From assembly GCA_026929865.2 (NCBI GenBank), contig CM049404.1, positions 29,028,001 to 29,092,000 on the forward strand: a stretch of DNA of 64,000 nt, written 5' to 3'. Below, piece by piece: positions 14,830-36,260 of the stretch. Made by a program: the position numbers and the translations under genes. The notes below the pieces were generated by a model. That model did no database searches, was not told where the DNA came from, and saw nothing but the letters and a program-made list of their open reading frames with translations. How positions within the stretch are numbered: the first letter of the stretch is position 1; the number at the start of each line of letters is the position of its first letter. This DNA is from Hyperoplus lanceolatus (lineage: Eukaryota; Chordata; Actinopteri; Uranoscopiformes; Ammodytidae).

Positions 14830-15186
14830 ATGTATTAAAAAAATGCAAACCCAAGACCTTCCTTTTTTAGATTGGATTTTAATTGAATTCTATTTATTTC
14901 AACTTAATACATATTTTATTAATTAATTATTTTTTTTTATCTTATTGGCTTTTAATTGAATTTGATTTATCTAACTATATTTATTTATGTATTTTAATTT
15001 ATTTTTCTCCTTTAATTAATACCAGCATACGTATATCATAATACTATAACTCTAACCCCTTGTCTCACAGCCAAGAGGGAGCAATGGTATTATGAAGCTG
15101 TAGCCCATTTTCTGCCTCACGAGTCACGACAATGGCAAATGTTTTAGTTTTTTGTGCTTTAACAAAGTTTTGCTTTTATTGAATCT

Positions 15187-15421
15187 GTCTGTGCTAGCTA
15201 CAGTGGGCCCTTTGTTAACATTTCCTTTGTTTATAGCCTAGAGACTTGTGTATTGACACCAGATTATTTTTTCAACGCACACAGTAAGGACAGGTAGGCT
15301 ATACTGTATATGGGCTTCGTAGGTAGGCCAATCAGATCCTGGGGAGACGGGGGAGACACACATTTTGACAAGAAGTGATTTTGACATTAACAATCATTCT
15401 ACAGAATACATGACTCCACCT
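15187..15421. mobile_element. foldback MITE (GGTGGAGTCAG family), partial, right part
   Basis: Carries family words GTGCTAGCTACAGTGGGCCC, CACCAGATTATTTTTTCA, GACAGGTAG and a degraded right end with TGACTCCACCT. It ends about 250 bp before the sarnp start codon. Eight other copies or fragments occur in the window. Confidence 0.6.
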
Positions 15422-15668
15422 ATAATCCTTGACATTTCGACTATTTTACTTGTATTATGGTGCAAAAGAAAAGAAAAAACTTGACCTCCACGCATATATT
15501 TGTTGTATTCTTTTCTCACCCCTAGCACGAGGAAAATTCGAATGAAGCATCGTGTGTGACGCCCTGGCTGCAGTTCGTCCGTCAGTCGTTTGGCGGCGCT
15601 GTGAAATAAACAACAGTGAAGCAGCGTTTCCGGTTTCATTGGAGGAAGTAATACATCAACAAAGAAAG

Positions 15669-24052
<8,384 letters not shown>

Positions 24053-24474
24053 ATGATGTTTAAAACCTGTTCTTGTTCATTTTTTTCTTTTTTGTAAAGC
24101 AATTCATGACTGCACAACAGATATTCCCAAAAAATGACAAATGTCGCTGATAGGATTCCTGTAAATCAAAAGTACAATTTAAATATAAAAGATGGTAAGT
24201 TTGGAAATGAAACGTCATTATTTACAGAACATAAGGTCAGTGGATAATGTGAATTACAAAAACCATTTAACTGTAAACTGGACCACCATTTTTCTTAGTC
24301 TTGGGAGTTCTTTTAAACAAGTTATTTTTCATATTTTGTTTTTATATATAGGATTTAAAGGTGTGAGTAAGTTTTTGCTCCTGTGTAACATGGAAGTTTT
24401 GTTTTACTCCTCTTTCCTAAACTAACACATACTTATACCCTCAATTTTTGTTGCTGTGCTTTATCAAAGCAGCG

Positions 24475-24480
24475 ATTAAA
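24475..24480 (+). promoter_or_regulatory. candidate polyadenylation signal of sarnp
   Basis: ATTAAA lies about 425 bases after the stop. It is the first plausible signal in the AT-rich 3' region. Confidence 0.4.
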
Positions 24481-24499
24481 GTTCATGTATTCTTTATCG

Positions 24500-26300
24500 A
24501 GTTAGTAGTGAGTCGTTGGTTGGTTGGTTGGCGAAATGCTCCCGCAGACGCTACACAGTAAAAGCCTTCTAGTTGTCTGTTCTCATTGTCTCAGGTGATA
24601 AATAAATAAATATGTTTATTCTTGGAATAAAACGGTTCATAAAACCACTGGAAATTTTGCTCGTATAACACAAAATGTCGGCATGGAGGGCTTTCATTGG
24701 TAAGCAGCTCTGGGAACAAAGCCCTAGCTAACAAGTTTGGCTACTGAGGGTTAAAACCTAGCTTTATAAAAAGTAAATTAATCTAGGTTCCAAAAAATTT
24801 ATTTTCTTGTAAATGCAGGAACAGCAACCGATGTCCTTCTCTATCATACATACAAGGACAGTGGAAATAGCTGGGCCATGTATAATACAAAGAAATTACT
24901 GTTAAATGATAGAAATCTCAAGTTAATGGTGTTTATTGGACATGTTGCATTTAAACAATCCTTTAGTACAGTTTAACTCACCCGACTCATGGTAATAAAA
25001 TACAAATAAGTATATAATTGTACTTTTGATTTATCAGCCTGTTTTTGGGATCCGTTCCTACACTGCTTCAGTTATCTGTCCATTTTATAGCATTTCGTGA
25101 TTTAAAATAAAAATTGTTTCGATTTTTGGAATTCTGCTCAGTTCTTTTCATTTACACCAACATGAGTTCCGGGGGGTTGGGGGGTTGAGGGGGGGGGGTT
25201 GGGTGGGAAGGTTTTGCTGTTACAGGTGGAGACATACAGGTATGACTACTTTGAGACTAGTAACTTAAGCTACATGTGCAAAAAAAAGCCTTACCCTGCG
25301 TTCCAAATCACATACTTTAATTTTCTTTTTTACTAGACTACATAATAAAGTACTGAAGAGTTTTAGGGCCACAGGAGAGGAAAAAAAAAGAAGTTAAGGA
25401 AGTTTTTTTTTTTCATTATGTCGTGAAATGTCAAGAATAAAGAGGAATACTCCAAAATGCAATTGGAGTCAGTGGGGCATTTATGTATTTTTCAGCATAC
25501 TACAATTGACCTGCATTAATGTGGACATCTTAAATCTTTTTTCTGGCTTACCAAATAGTAGGGAAGTATGCATGGGGATTGGAACCATGGGTGGAACATG
25601 AAGAAATCGTAGACCTGCAATAACAGGCTACATCACATGCAACATAAGTGTAGTTTGCCATGAACACCACTGCCCCCAAGTGACCAAAGTGGTGATGCAG
25701 CGAGGTCTATTTTCTATAGTTCTTTAGGGGAAACAATCTAGATTTTGTATTTTGCAAAGTTTTACATTCGTTAATCAAAATGATCTATTGTTGTGAAGAA
25801 CTTTCCAAAGCAGGTGCAAAGTACGGATTCCCATTTAATATAACTCCTTAAACTCCTATTTCACCTGCTGAATGATACAATTATTGTGGGAAGGAAAAGG
25901 AAAAAATATAAAAAAAATAAAAAAAGGGATCAAAACCGATTCCCACAAATGCAAAATGGGGACCTCTGGTGGTGGGAAATGCTGGAAGTAAAACAAAGTA
26001 ATTTAATTAAATATTTGTTATCTTTATTATATTTTCCCCACTACAAATGTTTGAAAAGTATATGATGGCTGTAAATATGGACAACAACTTTAATAGGCTA
26101 CCATAACTCTTTTGCTCCTGCAATGTAGCATCTATTTTTTTTTTAAATAGCTGAATTTTAATTGATATAAGGATTAAACATGTTTAAATAAATAAACAAA
26201 AATAGTTTATTCTAAAATATATATATATTTTATAAAAATAGTTTTACAACTAAATTCGGTCTTACTTTAGTGACGCCTGCCGGTCGCCATGGGAACTGCA
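24500..26300. other. sarnp-ccnt1 intergenic region
   Basis: No ORF of protein character. A G-rich run lies at about 25170-25210 (GGGGGGTTGGGG-type, potential G-quadruplex). A short DNA element is at 25294-25592. The rest is AT-rich. The sequence becomes more CpG-rich from about 26270, just before the ccnt1 start. Confidence 0.6.
25294..25592. mobile_element. short non-autonomous DNA element (CCCTGCGTTCCAA family), copy 2
   Basis: Begins ACCCTGCGTTCCAAATCACA. Its body is inverted relative to copy 1: AATGCAATTGGAGTCAGTGG and CAGCATACTACAATTGACCTGC. It ends near GGGGATTGGAACCATGGG, so the right end is worn. Confidence 0.6.
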
Positions 26301-26372
26301 TCGTAGCTTCCAGCCGGTGTGACGTATGTTCCTGTGACGCGCAGAAATTTTAAACTCTCGTCCTTCTCAGTG

Positions 26373-29300
26373 ATGGCGGCTTCGTCTAGTTCTCTCCCCG
26401 CAAACTGTAACAACAAATGGTACTACACACGGCCACAGATCGACAACAGCCCATCTCGGCGAGCTGGACTGGATCCTGACAAGGAGTTATCTTACCGGCA
26501 ACAGGCGGCAAACCTGCTCCAGGACATGGGACAGCGGCTCAATGTGTATCTTTTGTCGGCGCTAGCATGCTAGCTTAGCCTAGCTCCCGGTTTCAGTAGG
26601 CAGCATGTCCAACTCGTTGGTTTTTCTGTTTCGTAAGAAGGCTATTTGGTTGTTTTAACTTAACAATTATGTTTCACGCGGTGGTTTGTGAGTTAAGTGT
26701 GCTATCTGAGAGCGGCGTAGTAGGCTTAATCTACTACCGGGGCTTCGGCGGCCTATGTGGCCTTCAGGACGTTAGCATTAGCATTGGCTACTACTATTGG
26801 AAAAATAAGAGTAACAACCTTGTGTTTTTAGTGGTTTTCTGGGCACGTGTTTTCACCTTCAGTCAACCTATAAATGTATTATTTCCTGCGTGGGCTTATT
26901 TTGGGTCTCAACGGAGTAGTTCTGCCCTTGATGTGGTTAAAGATTCAAGATTAAAGACCCACTATTTGGCATGTGCACAACAGATACAGTAGCAGTTGTT
27001 GTTGGCCGTGACATTTTTGAGTTTCAGGCTTCCACCATGAAGCCAACATAGAAGTAGAGATACAAGAACTTATCAAGAGAATGAGACTTAAATAAACGCT
27101 TTAACAGATCAAACAAAAGTTAAAATATAGAGATACAGTTTAATAATCTATGTAAAATACAATTGCATGTAAATACATTTGAATACTGTACATGGAAATG
27201 TGTACATGCAATATATACAGATGTAGGTTATATGTTCTTAGCGGGTGAGCACACAAACAAAAAATAAACAAGTAACAGGAAACTAATAAGTAATTTTTAT
27301 TGCATGTTCCATTACATAACTGGAGACCATTTAAAAACGAGAAGATTTAACAATCATTGCATGTTTTTTTGATATGTTCATACTGCTTGCTGCATTTGTC
27401 CTTAACCAGCCTTATGTCAGCTCCCAACTTACAATTAATACAGCCATCGTGTACATGCATCGATTCTACATGGTCCAGTCCTTCACCAGATTCCACAGAA
27501 ATGTAAGTATTTATCGCCTACCCTTTGTTTCCCAACCAAACCCTAAAATAAAATAAAACTAGCAGTTGCAGCTGCAGTGCCAAATTATATATTTCATGTG
27601 CTTCTTCAGTAATTTTTTCAAATTCATTCCCCCTATACATATTACTCTAGACCATTCTTCTTTCAGGTATAATTCTACTGGGGACCATTCCCTTACAAAA
27701 ACATCAAGCGTATCTCTCAGTACATGTGATAATCTCTCCAATGGCAAGATGGACATACATTGTTCACACCACATTGTGATATTAGGAAGATCTTCATCAA
27801 ACCCTCCTTGAATATTGTAATTTATGTCAATCATCTCACACAATTTTTTCTTATGGTTTTCCCCCTCGCCAGGTCATTTCTCCCGCGGCCCTTTTCCTCG
27901 CTGCCAAGGTGGAGGAGCAGCCCAGAAAGCTGGAACATGTAATCAAGGTGGCCCATGCATGCCTCAATCCTCAGGATCCTTCGCCAGACGTTCGCAGTGA
28001 TGTAAGTATCGGGCTGTAGGGAAAAATCGCCTGCAATTTTTGCTTTGTCTTCTCCTTGGGTAGTGAGTTTATATCATTACATCAGTAGAATATGTAAAGA
28101 CTGGTTCTGTACTGTCTATGTTGTATTCATTCAGAAGCAATACTGAGGGATAAACATATTTTGATGTTGTCTTTTGTTTTTACTTTGACCTTAAAATTCA
28201 CATCGGGGCCACACATCCTGCGTCTGAGTTGTAAATGTTTTTATTATAATTTTTTTCCAGTGCCCATGTTAACAGATTAGAGCGGCCACACAGACGCAAC
28301 ACTTCAGCTCAGGAGTCTCGCCTTTGTTTTGTTTTTGCAGGACTCACGCTCCTCTCTGCTAAAATGTTTAGAAAATACACTTTTGACAGTCATATTGACA
28401 TTATAACCAACACAATTCACTATAGTTTCAACATTTTTGGTGGGTTTTTGAAAATAAAATCTCCCACACATCCTTATGTGTGCATGAATTATTTATTTTT
28501 TCATGCAATTAGGCACCCAGAATTCTGTCAACTCAATATTAACTCAATATTAATTAAATTTATCATAAAATGACATGAAACATTTTATATTAATGAGAAT
28601 GATCAAAGGAAAACTCAGAGACGCTGCCTGTGTAAACAGATTAACGGTAGACGCAGGATATGTAGCCCAGGAGTAAGATAGGGTCACATTTTAAGCTACA
28701 CACTGTCACAATGTCTTTATTCTTCAATGGTTGATTATCAATGCCGGTACTTTTAGATGTAAATGTATTTTGTCTTAAAGTTAACAGCAACCTAATTTTT
28801 TCCCCATTGATTTCTACATTTTTTGCATTTTAAAACTGCGTGATGAGGTTTTTCTTTTGAGCTGTTGCTACCTCAGATGTTGGGGTGGAGAGACCAAATG
28901 CATCCCAGTGTCTGTAGCTTTTTAAATGGTCCGAGCAATGTGATGTTCAGCAGTAGGGATGCTCCGATCTCTATTTTTGTCGCCGATACCGTCCATTTAC
29001 AGATAACATATTTTAATGTTTACTCTTTTGCTACTAAACATGACTGTAATGGAACTGTATTGGCTGTCTGTTTGAATGGTCTGGCCCATACTGTCAGTGT
29101 CCTTGCATGGACTTGTCACTTAGATTAATTAAACGCATACTTCAATACGCAATAAATCAACAAATGCTAAGTGACACATTTTGAATTTGGCACCTTCTCT
29201 TTCAATTAAAACAAGAACTCAAAGAGGCTTAAAAAACATTAAAAGATCGGCTAATTTGATGATCACCAATCGATCATTCGGAGTGAAAATTGGACAAATT

Positions 29301-32300
29301 AAATCGGTGTCCAATTGATCGGAGCATCCCTGTTCACTTCAGCATCTGTACTGTCTAATCGTCTCACTCCTTATTTGTGAGCCTTTCGTCAGCTCCTTGT
29401 GAAAGGTGGGGTTTAAAAATGGCCTCCCAGTGAGTAATATGCCTGTCCTCTCAACCTCAGGCCTACCTGCAACAAGCCCAAGACCTGGTCATTCTTGAGA
29501 GCATAATACTCCAGACCTTGGGTAAGTTGGGAAAGGAAAATCTGGGCCCAATTGATTCTTTTTCCCTCCAGAAACTTTGTGTGATCGTGAAAATAACTTG
29601 TTTTACCTTTTGTCTACAGAAAGCCTTCATGCACTTAGCAGCAGTGGAAAGAGAGATTCATTCTTCACATTAGCTGCTCCTAACCAATTTTAACTTTATT
29701 TGTTTTTGTTTGTATTATGTCCATAACTTTTTCATTTTGATAGATTTTTAAGCGATTCGATTGAAGACAAGTATGTTCGCTAGAGCCGGCTCAATCGTTT
29801 CCCCCTTGCTTTCATGCTTTTAAATAGGCAATTGAAGAAGATAACATTGGCCTCAGAAGTTTAAATTAATAAACTGTGTCTTTACTTTTTAAACAAGTTT
29901 CAGTATAACGAAGCAAGAGTTGGAAAATGGAGCATTTTCACGTTAATGTTTAATTTTTACAGTTTTTCATGTGGTCCAGGATGTTTTTGGAAGAGCCCAT
30001 GCAAAGTGTTAACCCGCATTATTCTCTGCAACACTTAGTTTGTTATAACAATTTTAATTTTCTGGTTTTCAGGGACTTTTTGTCAGTCGTTCTTTTTATT
30101 TTAAATTTCCATAATTTGTGTCGTGGAAATTGGAATCAGTCAAATCTTATGTGTGGTGAAATATATTAGCTTGACTTCTGCATTTAATTCATGGAGCCTT
30201 GTCTCTGTCTGTCCCTTCTTTAACACAGCGTTTGAAATCACCATCGACCATCCACACACTCATGTCGTCAAGTGCACGCAGCTGGTTAGAGGTGAGCATT
30301 GACTCTTAAGACTGAGATACATTCTGCTTCAAGGTGGAGTCAGCCATTCTGGAAAATTCTTGTTGTCAAAATCACTTTTAGTCAAAATGAGTGAATATCT
30401 GCTCATGATCCGCTACCTGTCTGTTTTCTGTGTGTGTGTGCTGAAAAAATATCCAGTGTTAATACACAGCCCATGCTCTGTAAGCTCTGTAAACAAAGGG
30501 GCTCGGCGTAGTAGCTAGCAACATGCCCGTTTACAGAGCCTAGGTTTTGTATTAACACCAGCTTTTTTTTCAGTGCACGCACAGTTTATACAGCTAGCGG
30601 ATTGGTCCCCAAAATCGCTGACTCCACCTTTTTTAATATTTCAACTTGATTGTAAGTTTTGCACATGAAAAATGATCATCACGCAGGTTTTAAGTATGTT
30701 TTTTTGTTTTCCATTGTTGTTCCAGCAAGTAAGGATCTGGCCCAAACGTCATACTTCATGGCCACGAACAGGTATATTTCACACTTCACTTTTAAAACAT
30801 AGCTTTTCTGTATTTTCTGTATTGTTCTCAAACTCAATATACTGAATGTCTGTTTTCTCTGCTCCCCCCCTTTTCTGTTTTTATTCTTCAATACCTTTCC
30901 GGGACGTATCCTGCCACGTAGTCTGCACTTGACTACGTTCTGCCTGCAGTACAGCCCCCCGGTCGTGGCCTGCGTCTGCATCCACCTCGCGTGCAAATGG
31001 TCCAACTGGGAGATCCCTGTGTCCACCGACGGGAAGCACTGGTGGGAGTATGTCGACCCCACAGTCACCCTGGAGCTGCTCGACGGTATGTGGGCCGTAA
31101 ATAACCTCAGTAATGTCATCCATTCTTTCCTTTTCTCTTCGTTTCCTCCTGTATTCATCTAGCAATTGCACATTTTCTAAAGATCTTTGCATCTCATAGA
31201 GCTCAAATGCTATCCAAGCAGGGCGCAATAAGATACGCTCAAAAAATCCTTGCGTCCCCAAATGACATGCTGCCGTGTCTCAATTGTAGGGCAAACACTG
31301 AAAAATGTCTTTGAAAAGCATCCAGAAATGATATATCGGTGACATATCAGGAAATCAAACGCATCCAGCTGATTTTGTCTTTGTATTTCATCTGAACTTC
31401 TTTCAGAGCTCACACACGAGTTCCTGCAGATTCTGGAGAAAACACCCAGCAGGTTGAAACGGATTCGAAACTGGAAGGTACTATTATTTTTTTAATTAAA
31501 TTTGACACATTAAATTTGAAGCACCGTTGCTCCTACATATAGACCTATAGAGTTCTGCCAAGATGTCCGGCATTGTGCATTTTTAATTGACTGATTTTCC
31601 TGTGGTTGTCTTGTCTTCTTGTCTCCCAGGCTGGAGGTCAAACCCCCAAAACCAGCAGCAAGACGAAGGTCCCAGAGGGGGAGGGCGACGTGCAGCGTGA
31701 TGCCATGATGAGCATGATCTCCATGTCCTCGTCATCGGACACGGTGGCCGGTCTGATGAGCCTCTCCGCTCCATCGTCCGCCTCCTCTTCTTCTGCTCTG
31801 GGCGACAAAGAGAGTGGCGTACCGGGCAGCGCCGCCACTTGGAGTGGGAAAGGTCCAGCTGCTACCGAACTAGCTAACGACATACACGTCCCGGCTAAGG
31901 TGTCACTGAGCGAATACCGAGCCAAGAACGCAGACGTCCTGGCCGCGCAGAAGAGAAAGCTTGAGAACATGGAGGCCAGTGTTAAGAGGGACTATGCCAA
32001 CGCAGCGCAGGCTCTGATTGGTCAACAGACCAGGAAGGAGAAGTCGCATCATCACCACCAACAACAACAGCAGCAGCAATCTAGCTCGTCCTCCTCTGAC
32101 AATCCTTCGCCTATTATTCTGAAAATCCCCCTCGAGAAAGAAAGGCACGACAGGAGCTCGTTGAAAATGCGTCTACCGATCTCGGGGGCGGGAGGAAGCG
32201 GTGCTGGCGGTCGCGGACAAGATCAGGACATTAAAGTGAGAATACGAATGCCTGAGAAGCAGAAAGGGAGTTCAGTAGAGGAGGGGAAAAGCAGGGACAA

Positions 32301-32913
32301 AAACAGAGAACGCTCTAACCACCACCATCACCACCACCACTACGGTTCCTCTGGCACCACCTCTCTCTCCTCCTCACACAAACACTCGTCCGGCTCCGGC
32401 GCCGCTTTGGGAAGCAGCAAAAAGGCTCCCGGCGGCGACGCCTCGAGAACCACCTCCTCGTCCTCTTCACGTAAGCGGACGCACACCCAGGACCCGGCCA
32501 TGGCAGGAACACACCCCCCTTCTAAATCCAGCAAGGCCTCAAGGAACCCCTACCAGATACCCGCCCTGTCTTCCGCCGCGGGGCAAACTCTGGGACAAGT
32601 CGCAGCGGACATTCTCCCCGCGCTGGGACTGCCCCACCTCCAGGGGGGCTACCCTCTCTCCAAGGGGGACAAAGCGGACACTAACGGGCACGGGGCGGCA
32701 GGCGCAGGAGGGGCCCAGTCCAACGAGTACCAGGACACTTTTGAAATGTTGAACTCACTATTGAGCGCTCAGGGGGTCCAGCCGACCCAGCCGTCCATGT
32801 TTGAATACAGATCCCAGTATGGGGAGTACAGGTTCAGTGGGGGGTCCCGAGGGGGCAGGGGGCCACCCCTACCTTCAGACCCACCTCCCAAACTGCCGCC
32901 CCTTCCTAAATGA
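26373..32913 (+). CDS. ccnt1: cyclin T1 (P-TEFb regulatory subunit), complete, 9 exons
   Basis: Partner of CDK9 in P-TEFb, which phosphorylates the Pol II tail and releases paused polymerase. Exons: 26373-26545, 27421-27502, 27873-28001, 29461-29521, 30229-30291, 30726-30771, 30922-31085, 31407-31477, 31630-32913. They sum to 2073 nt (690 aa; human CCNT1 is 726). Two cyclin folds occupy about 16-262, with [37 protein letters not shown] and [20 protein letters not shown]. The words [20 protein letters not shown] favour T1 over T2. The last exon encodes a low-complexity tail with a His/Gln tract near 410, a second His run (eight His) and a Pro-rich end [16 protein letters not shown]. In place of human Cys261 there is Gly265. 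The join of exons 4 and 5 gives TLAFEIT, where human has TLGFE. Confidence 0.96.
28950..29335. mobile_element. hAT-like MITE in ccnt1 intron 3
   Basis: Left end CAGTAGGGATGCTCCGAT, right end GATCGGAGCATCCCTG, forming a clear terminal inverted repeat that I recognise as common in hAT-type fish elements. No transposase remains. The flanking 8-bp duplication is not clear. Confidence 0.7.
30331..30634. mobile_element. foldback MITE (GGTGGAGTCAG family) in ccnt1 intron 5
   Basis: Left arm AAGGTGGAGTCAGCCATTCT, right arm AATCGCTGACTCCACCTTTT. Inner words GTGTGCTGAAAAAATATCCA and TTTACAGAGCCTAGG are present. Confidence 0.8.
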
Positions 32914-34145
32914 GACCCTGAACTGCTATGGAGACGCATTATGTACATTGTACTGTGACATCACACACATCCATCTTGTTACATAAAGTATTGTGAAATT
33001 ATTTTTCTTTCAAACTCACCCAACATTTTTTATTTTTTTTAATATAGGTGTCAGTTTGACAGCAGCGAAATGTACCAGTGAGATGAATGAGTTTTAAACC
33101 CTTTTTCCTTCTTGCAGGTCACTGGTGGGGCAATAATGAAAAGCTTGAAAAATGTGTGAAGAAAAAAAAATTATACATAAAAGTGTACATAAATTTTTTT
33201 TTTCTCTTTTAACTCAAATGAAATGTGATGATGTAACCTGGTATTTTTATCATAGATTTTTGAAATCATGTGGAAACTTAAAAGATTTCCATGAAAATAC
33301 CTTTTAGGTCTTCTTACAGATTGTCTTTTTTATAATGTTTTTATAGTATGTTATTTATTAATTGAATGCTTCTAAAAACAAAAATATAGTCCCCCTTTTC
33401 TATCTTTTTTTAAGGTTTCCCCCCCTTTTGGGTGGAGGGATATTTCTTCATCAAGACTGTACAGGCTAGTTTGAGAGTGCATGTCTCCTCCAAAGCCATC
33501 TTTTTCAATATTTGTCCTTTTTTTGTTTTTTGAACACCATGACCTAAAAAAAAAACTAAACAAAAATAGCTGATTGCCCCACCCTATGTGTTTATCTACT
33601 TTATTTTTCTGTATTATTTGGTAAGCTTGTACAAAGATTGTAAAATGTTTAAAAACAAACATGAAATATTTTTTACATTTTGTTATGAAAAATTGCAACA
33701 AAAAAAAAGATGTAAATTAAGGAATCTTGTACCTTTTCTTTTTTTTTTGTTTTTGAGTGTTGCAGTCATTGTTTTAAATGGTTGTAAAATATTCATATTC
33801 ATTTCTACACTAATAGACACAGGATATACATCTAAGGTTTTTATCAAAAGGGTTCAAAGAGTTCAAACAAACATCTACCCCGGTATGGTCACAATGAAGG
33901 AATTGCCATCGAAAAATCCCTCTATTGAAGAAATGTGAGTTTTTATTTTGTCATGTCATTGTCTCTTTTTAAAATGCCCATTTCAGTTAAATACAAAGAA
34001 TATGATATACTACATTTTACATGCCGTTGGCATCAGCGGTGTCCACGGTCAGACAAGTGCTGGAAATTTTATTTTTTATTCTCCTGGTGTTCACTTTATG
34101 GTGACCATATTGGACACATTATACAATAAAGTACTCACAATACAC
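32914..34145 (+). other. 3' UTR of ccnt1 with AATAAA at 34125-34130
   Basis: AT-rich stretch after the stop codon with T- and A-runs and no repeat family from elsewhere in the window. AATAAA at 34125-34130 is a good candidate end, which would give a 1.2-kb 3' UTR. ORFs inside it, up to 116 aa, have low-complexity composition and no recognisable motif. Confidence 0.55.
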
Positions 34146-34508
34146 ATTATCAAAGACTAAATCAAAAGCCATCTTTATTTCTTTCTGTCTTTTTATGGTC
34201 GTCTTTCATTCATGCATTTCCTTATGGGGATGATTTTAAATGTGTAAAAAAAATACTCCAGTGTACAACTAACTGTCCATTCTAAGATTGAATCATGTTA
34301 AAGTTGTCGTTCTGACTCCATACTATTCAAACGACATGGGTACATAACATCGGCTTTAGATTGTTGTTTATTAGCCAGGAATCATCGAAAGTGTTTGCAC
34401 GTGTCTCTTTTAGTTTTGTAAATCGCACACGGCGGCAAGCAGGTAACCGACATACCTCCAGTACAAGGGTCATGAGCTTGAAGTATAATACTGTCTAAGG
34501 AACTAGAA

Positions 34509-34608
34509 TTAAAGGTGGAGTTGTGAATATCTCCTCATGATTGAGATATTTACTGATTTTGACTCAATGTGATATTTGACAAGCATTCGCACTGACTCCA
34601 CCTTTTTA
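34509..34608. mobile_element. foldback MITE (GGTGGAGTCAG family), internally deleted
   Basis: Only the two ends remain: TTAAAGGTGGAGTTGTGAAT and GCACTGACTCCACCTTTTTAA, about 100 bp in all. The whole middle with the CTAGGCT arms is gone. Confidence 0.75.
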
Positions 34609-35515
34609 ATGAATTTTTGAATTCGCGTTTGAGCAAAATAGGAGAAAAGGAGCCATTTTCTTGGCGAAAGAATCGGGTATCATCTGTACATTTAATACAT
34701 ATACTAAGCTTTATATGGTTTTGATTGTATAGTATTACTGCTCTTCTTTACCTACTTTTCTTTCATCAGTGTGTGTGTAATCAAACACTTCATTTGTTTT
34801 TGTCAGTTCACAGAAATGCAGTACAACAAATACAACAGCCATACATCTGTAAAAAAAATATTTTTGTTCCCTCCTTCGATTATATGGAAGAAAAGCTGAG
34901 ACAGTACAGCTCTTTGCTCAGGCAGCAGAGGTTTTATTAGTTATCTAACTCTTTGTTGGAACAGGGAAACGGTAAATGCACTGAATATTTATCACCGTAG
35001 GATTGTTGCCTACAATGCAATTGACAAAGTGTTACATGTGTAATGGGTTTAGACTATTAGATTATGTGTCTGATATATAATTGCCATTGTTTAAAAATTG
35101 TTTTATTTGATTGATTTGATCTGGAAAAAAATCTTCCAATTTTAAGTATTAACTCTGATGCTGTGAGAACATTCAAACACAAGGGCACATTTCAATACAG
35201 AAAAACCCATGTGTGGTAAATAATGGAAGACACTCATGCAACCTAACAATGCAAAAAAAAAATCACATAGCTACAATAAGTTTCATGTTTATTCATGTCT
35301 TGGTGTTTTTAGTGACACTCAGGTCTGGAAATGAAACGTTTTTTGGGGATTTTTATTTTATTTTTCAGTTAATAAAAGGTTATATGTGAACACTGTCCTT
35401 TTTGATATAATGTGGTTGCTTTATTCTCAATTAAAGTCAATAAATATTTTAAGAAAACTCATTGCATTCAATTTTTTTTCTTATAGCCCTTTACTGCTGC
35501 AATATTATGGGTGTG

Positions 35516-35517
<2 letters not shown>

Positions 35518-35554
<37 letters not shown>
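35518..35554. repeat. (TG)n microsatellite
   Basis: About 18 TG units. Confidence 0.9.
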
Positions 35555-35556
<2 letters not shown>

Positions 35557-35699
35557 GGACAACCATCTCCTCTTAAAGGTTAATTTATTTAATTATATTT
35601 ATCTTTGCGTAATATTATTGTTATTAAGTAATCTTGTGTTGATAATTTCTTTCATTTCCTATCTTTGTCATTTATGTGAACTATTACTGCTGCAACATT

Positions 35700-35708
35700 G
35701 TCTGTCTG

Positions 35709-35800
<92 letters not shown>

Positions 35801-35840
35801 GCTATCTATCTTGCTATCTATCTAGCTATCTATCTATCTC
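35700..35840. repeat. (CTAT)n microsatellite, GATA type
   Basis: About 35 units of CTAT/TCTA with CTTG and TAGC interruptions at the 3' end. The tyrosine/leucine-rich ORFs over it are artefacts. On the other strand this is a GATA repeat. Confidence 0.95.
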
Positions 35841-35889
35841 AAAATATTGCATATTTGGTGCCTTTTTGCCTTTCGACTGCTAGACTAGC

Positions 35890-36260
35890 CAATGAAATAG
35901 TTTGAACGCTGGCCAATCACAGCGCTTAGTGGGCGGGCTCAGTGGCGGTGGCAGTTGTAAAGGAATACAGTAAAATCGACGTAGTGTTCCTTGGTAGCAA
36001 GACTCGACTGGGCGGCGGAGAGGAGAGGTAAGCCGTTACTAATAAAACTATGGGAAAATCTTAATCTTTTAACAACGGGGCACTTACTAAATCAAGAAAG
36101 ACGGCCAGGTGTTTCAGCCGGCCAGCAAAACTCTCTTCTTAGCGGTAAAATTGTGAGAAAAATAGCGGTTGGCTAACGTTAGCAAGTGCTAACAAAGATG
36201 GCGACTCACTAACTGAAAGATGACGCAGTGAGGAGAGGCGGGCTGAAGTGCGGTGTGGCG
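35890..36260 (+). promoter_or_regulatory. kansl2 promoter and untranslated first exon
   Basis: A CpG-richer block in AT-rich surroundings. Two CCAAT-type words (AGCCAATGAAA, GGCCAATCACAG) are at about 35885-35922. A likely untranslated exon ends with GGAGAGGAGAG before the donor GTAAGC at 36028. An AAAGATGGCGAC YY1-type site is at 36194-36205. The exon joins the acceptor just before 37273, nine bases before the ATG at 37282. The transcription start is not fixed by sequence alone. Confidence 0.6.

Larger units (their letters stand above)
12300..15150. other. pmel-sarnp intergenic region, AT-rich, repeats only
   Basis: Between the divergent pmel and sarnp genes. It is strongly AT-rich with no ORF of protein character. 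It contains a pair of diverged direct repeats (12836-13160 and 13705-13990), a probable LINE tail (14130-14395), an AT dinucleotide run (14794-14822) and general AT-rich filler. Confidence 0.7.
34146..35900. other. ccnt1-kansl2 intergenic region
   Basis: AT-rich and without a recognisable gene. It holds a deleted foldback MITE (34509-34608), a TG run (35518-35554) and a long CTAT run (35700-35840). It ends at the kansl2 promoter. Confidence 0.6.

Noticed and set aside
30679-31261. Minus-strand ORFs of 159 and 126 aa over ccnt1 exons
   Set aside because: Shadows of exon 7; the plus strand carries the conserved cyclin code with proper splice sites.
33588-33938. 116-aa ORF after ccnt1
   Set aside because: Phe/Lys-rich translation of AT-rich 3' UTR; no protein features beyond composition.
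35462-35905. 147-aa ORF rich in Tyr-Leu-Ser-Ile
   Set aside because: Product of the TG and CTAT microsatellites.
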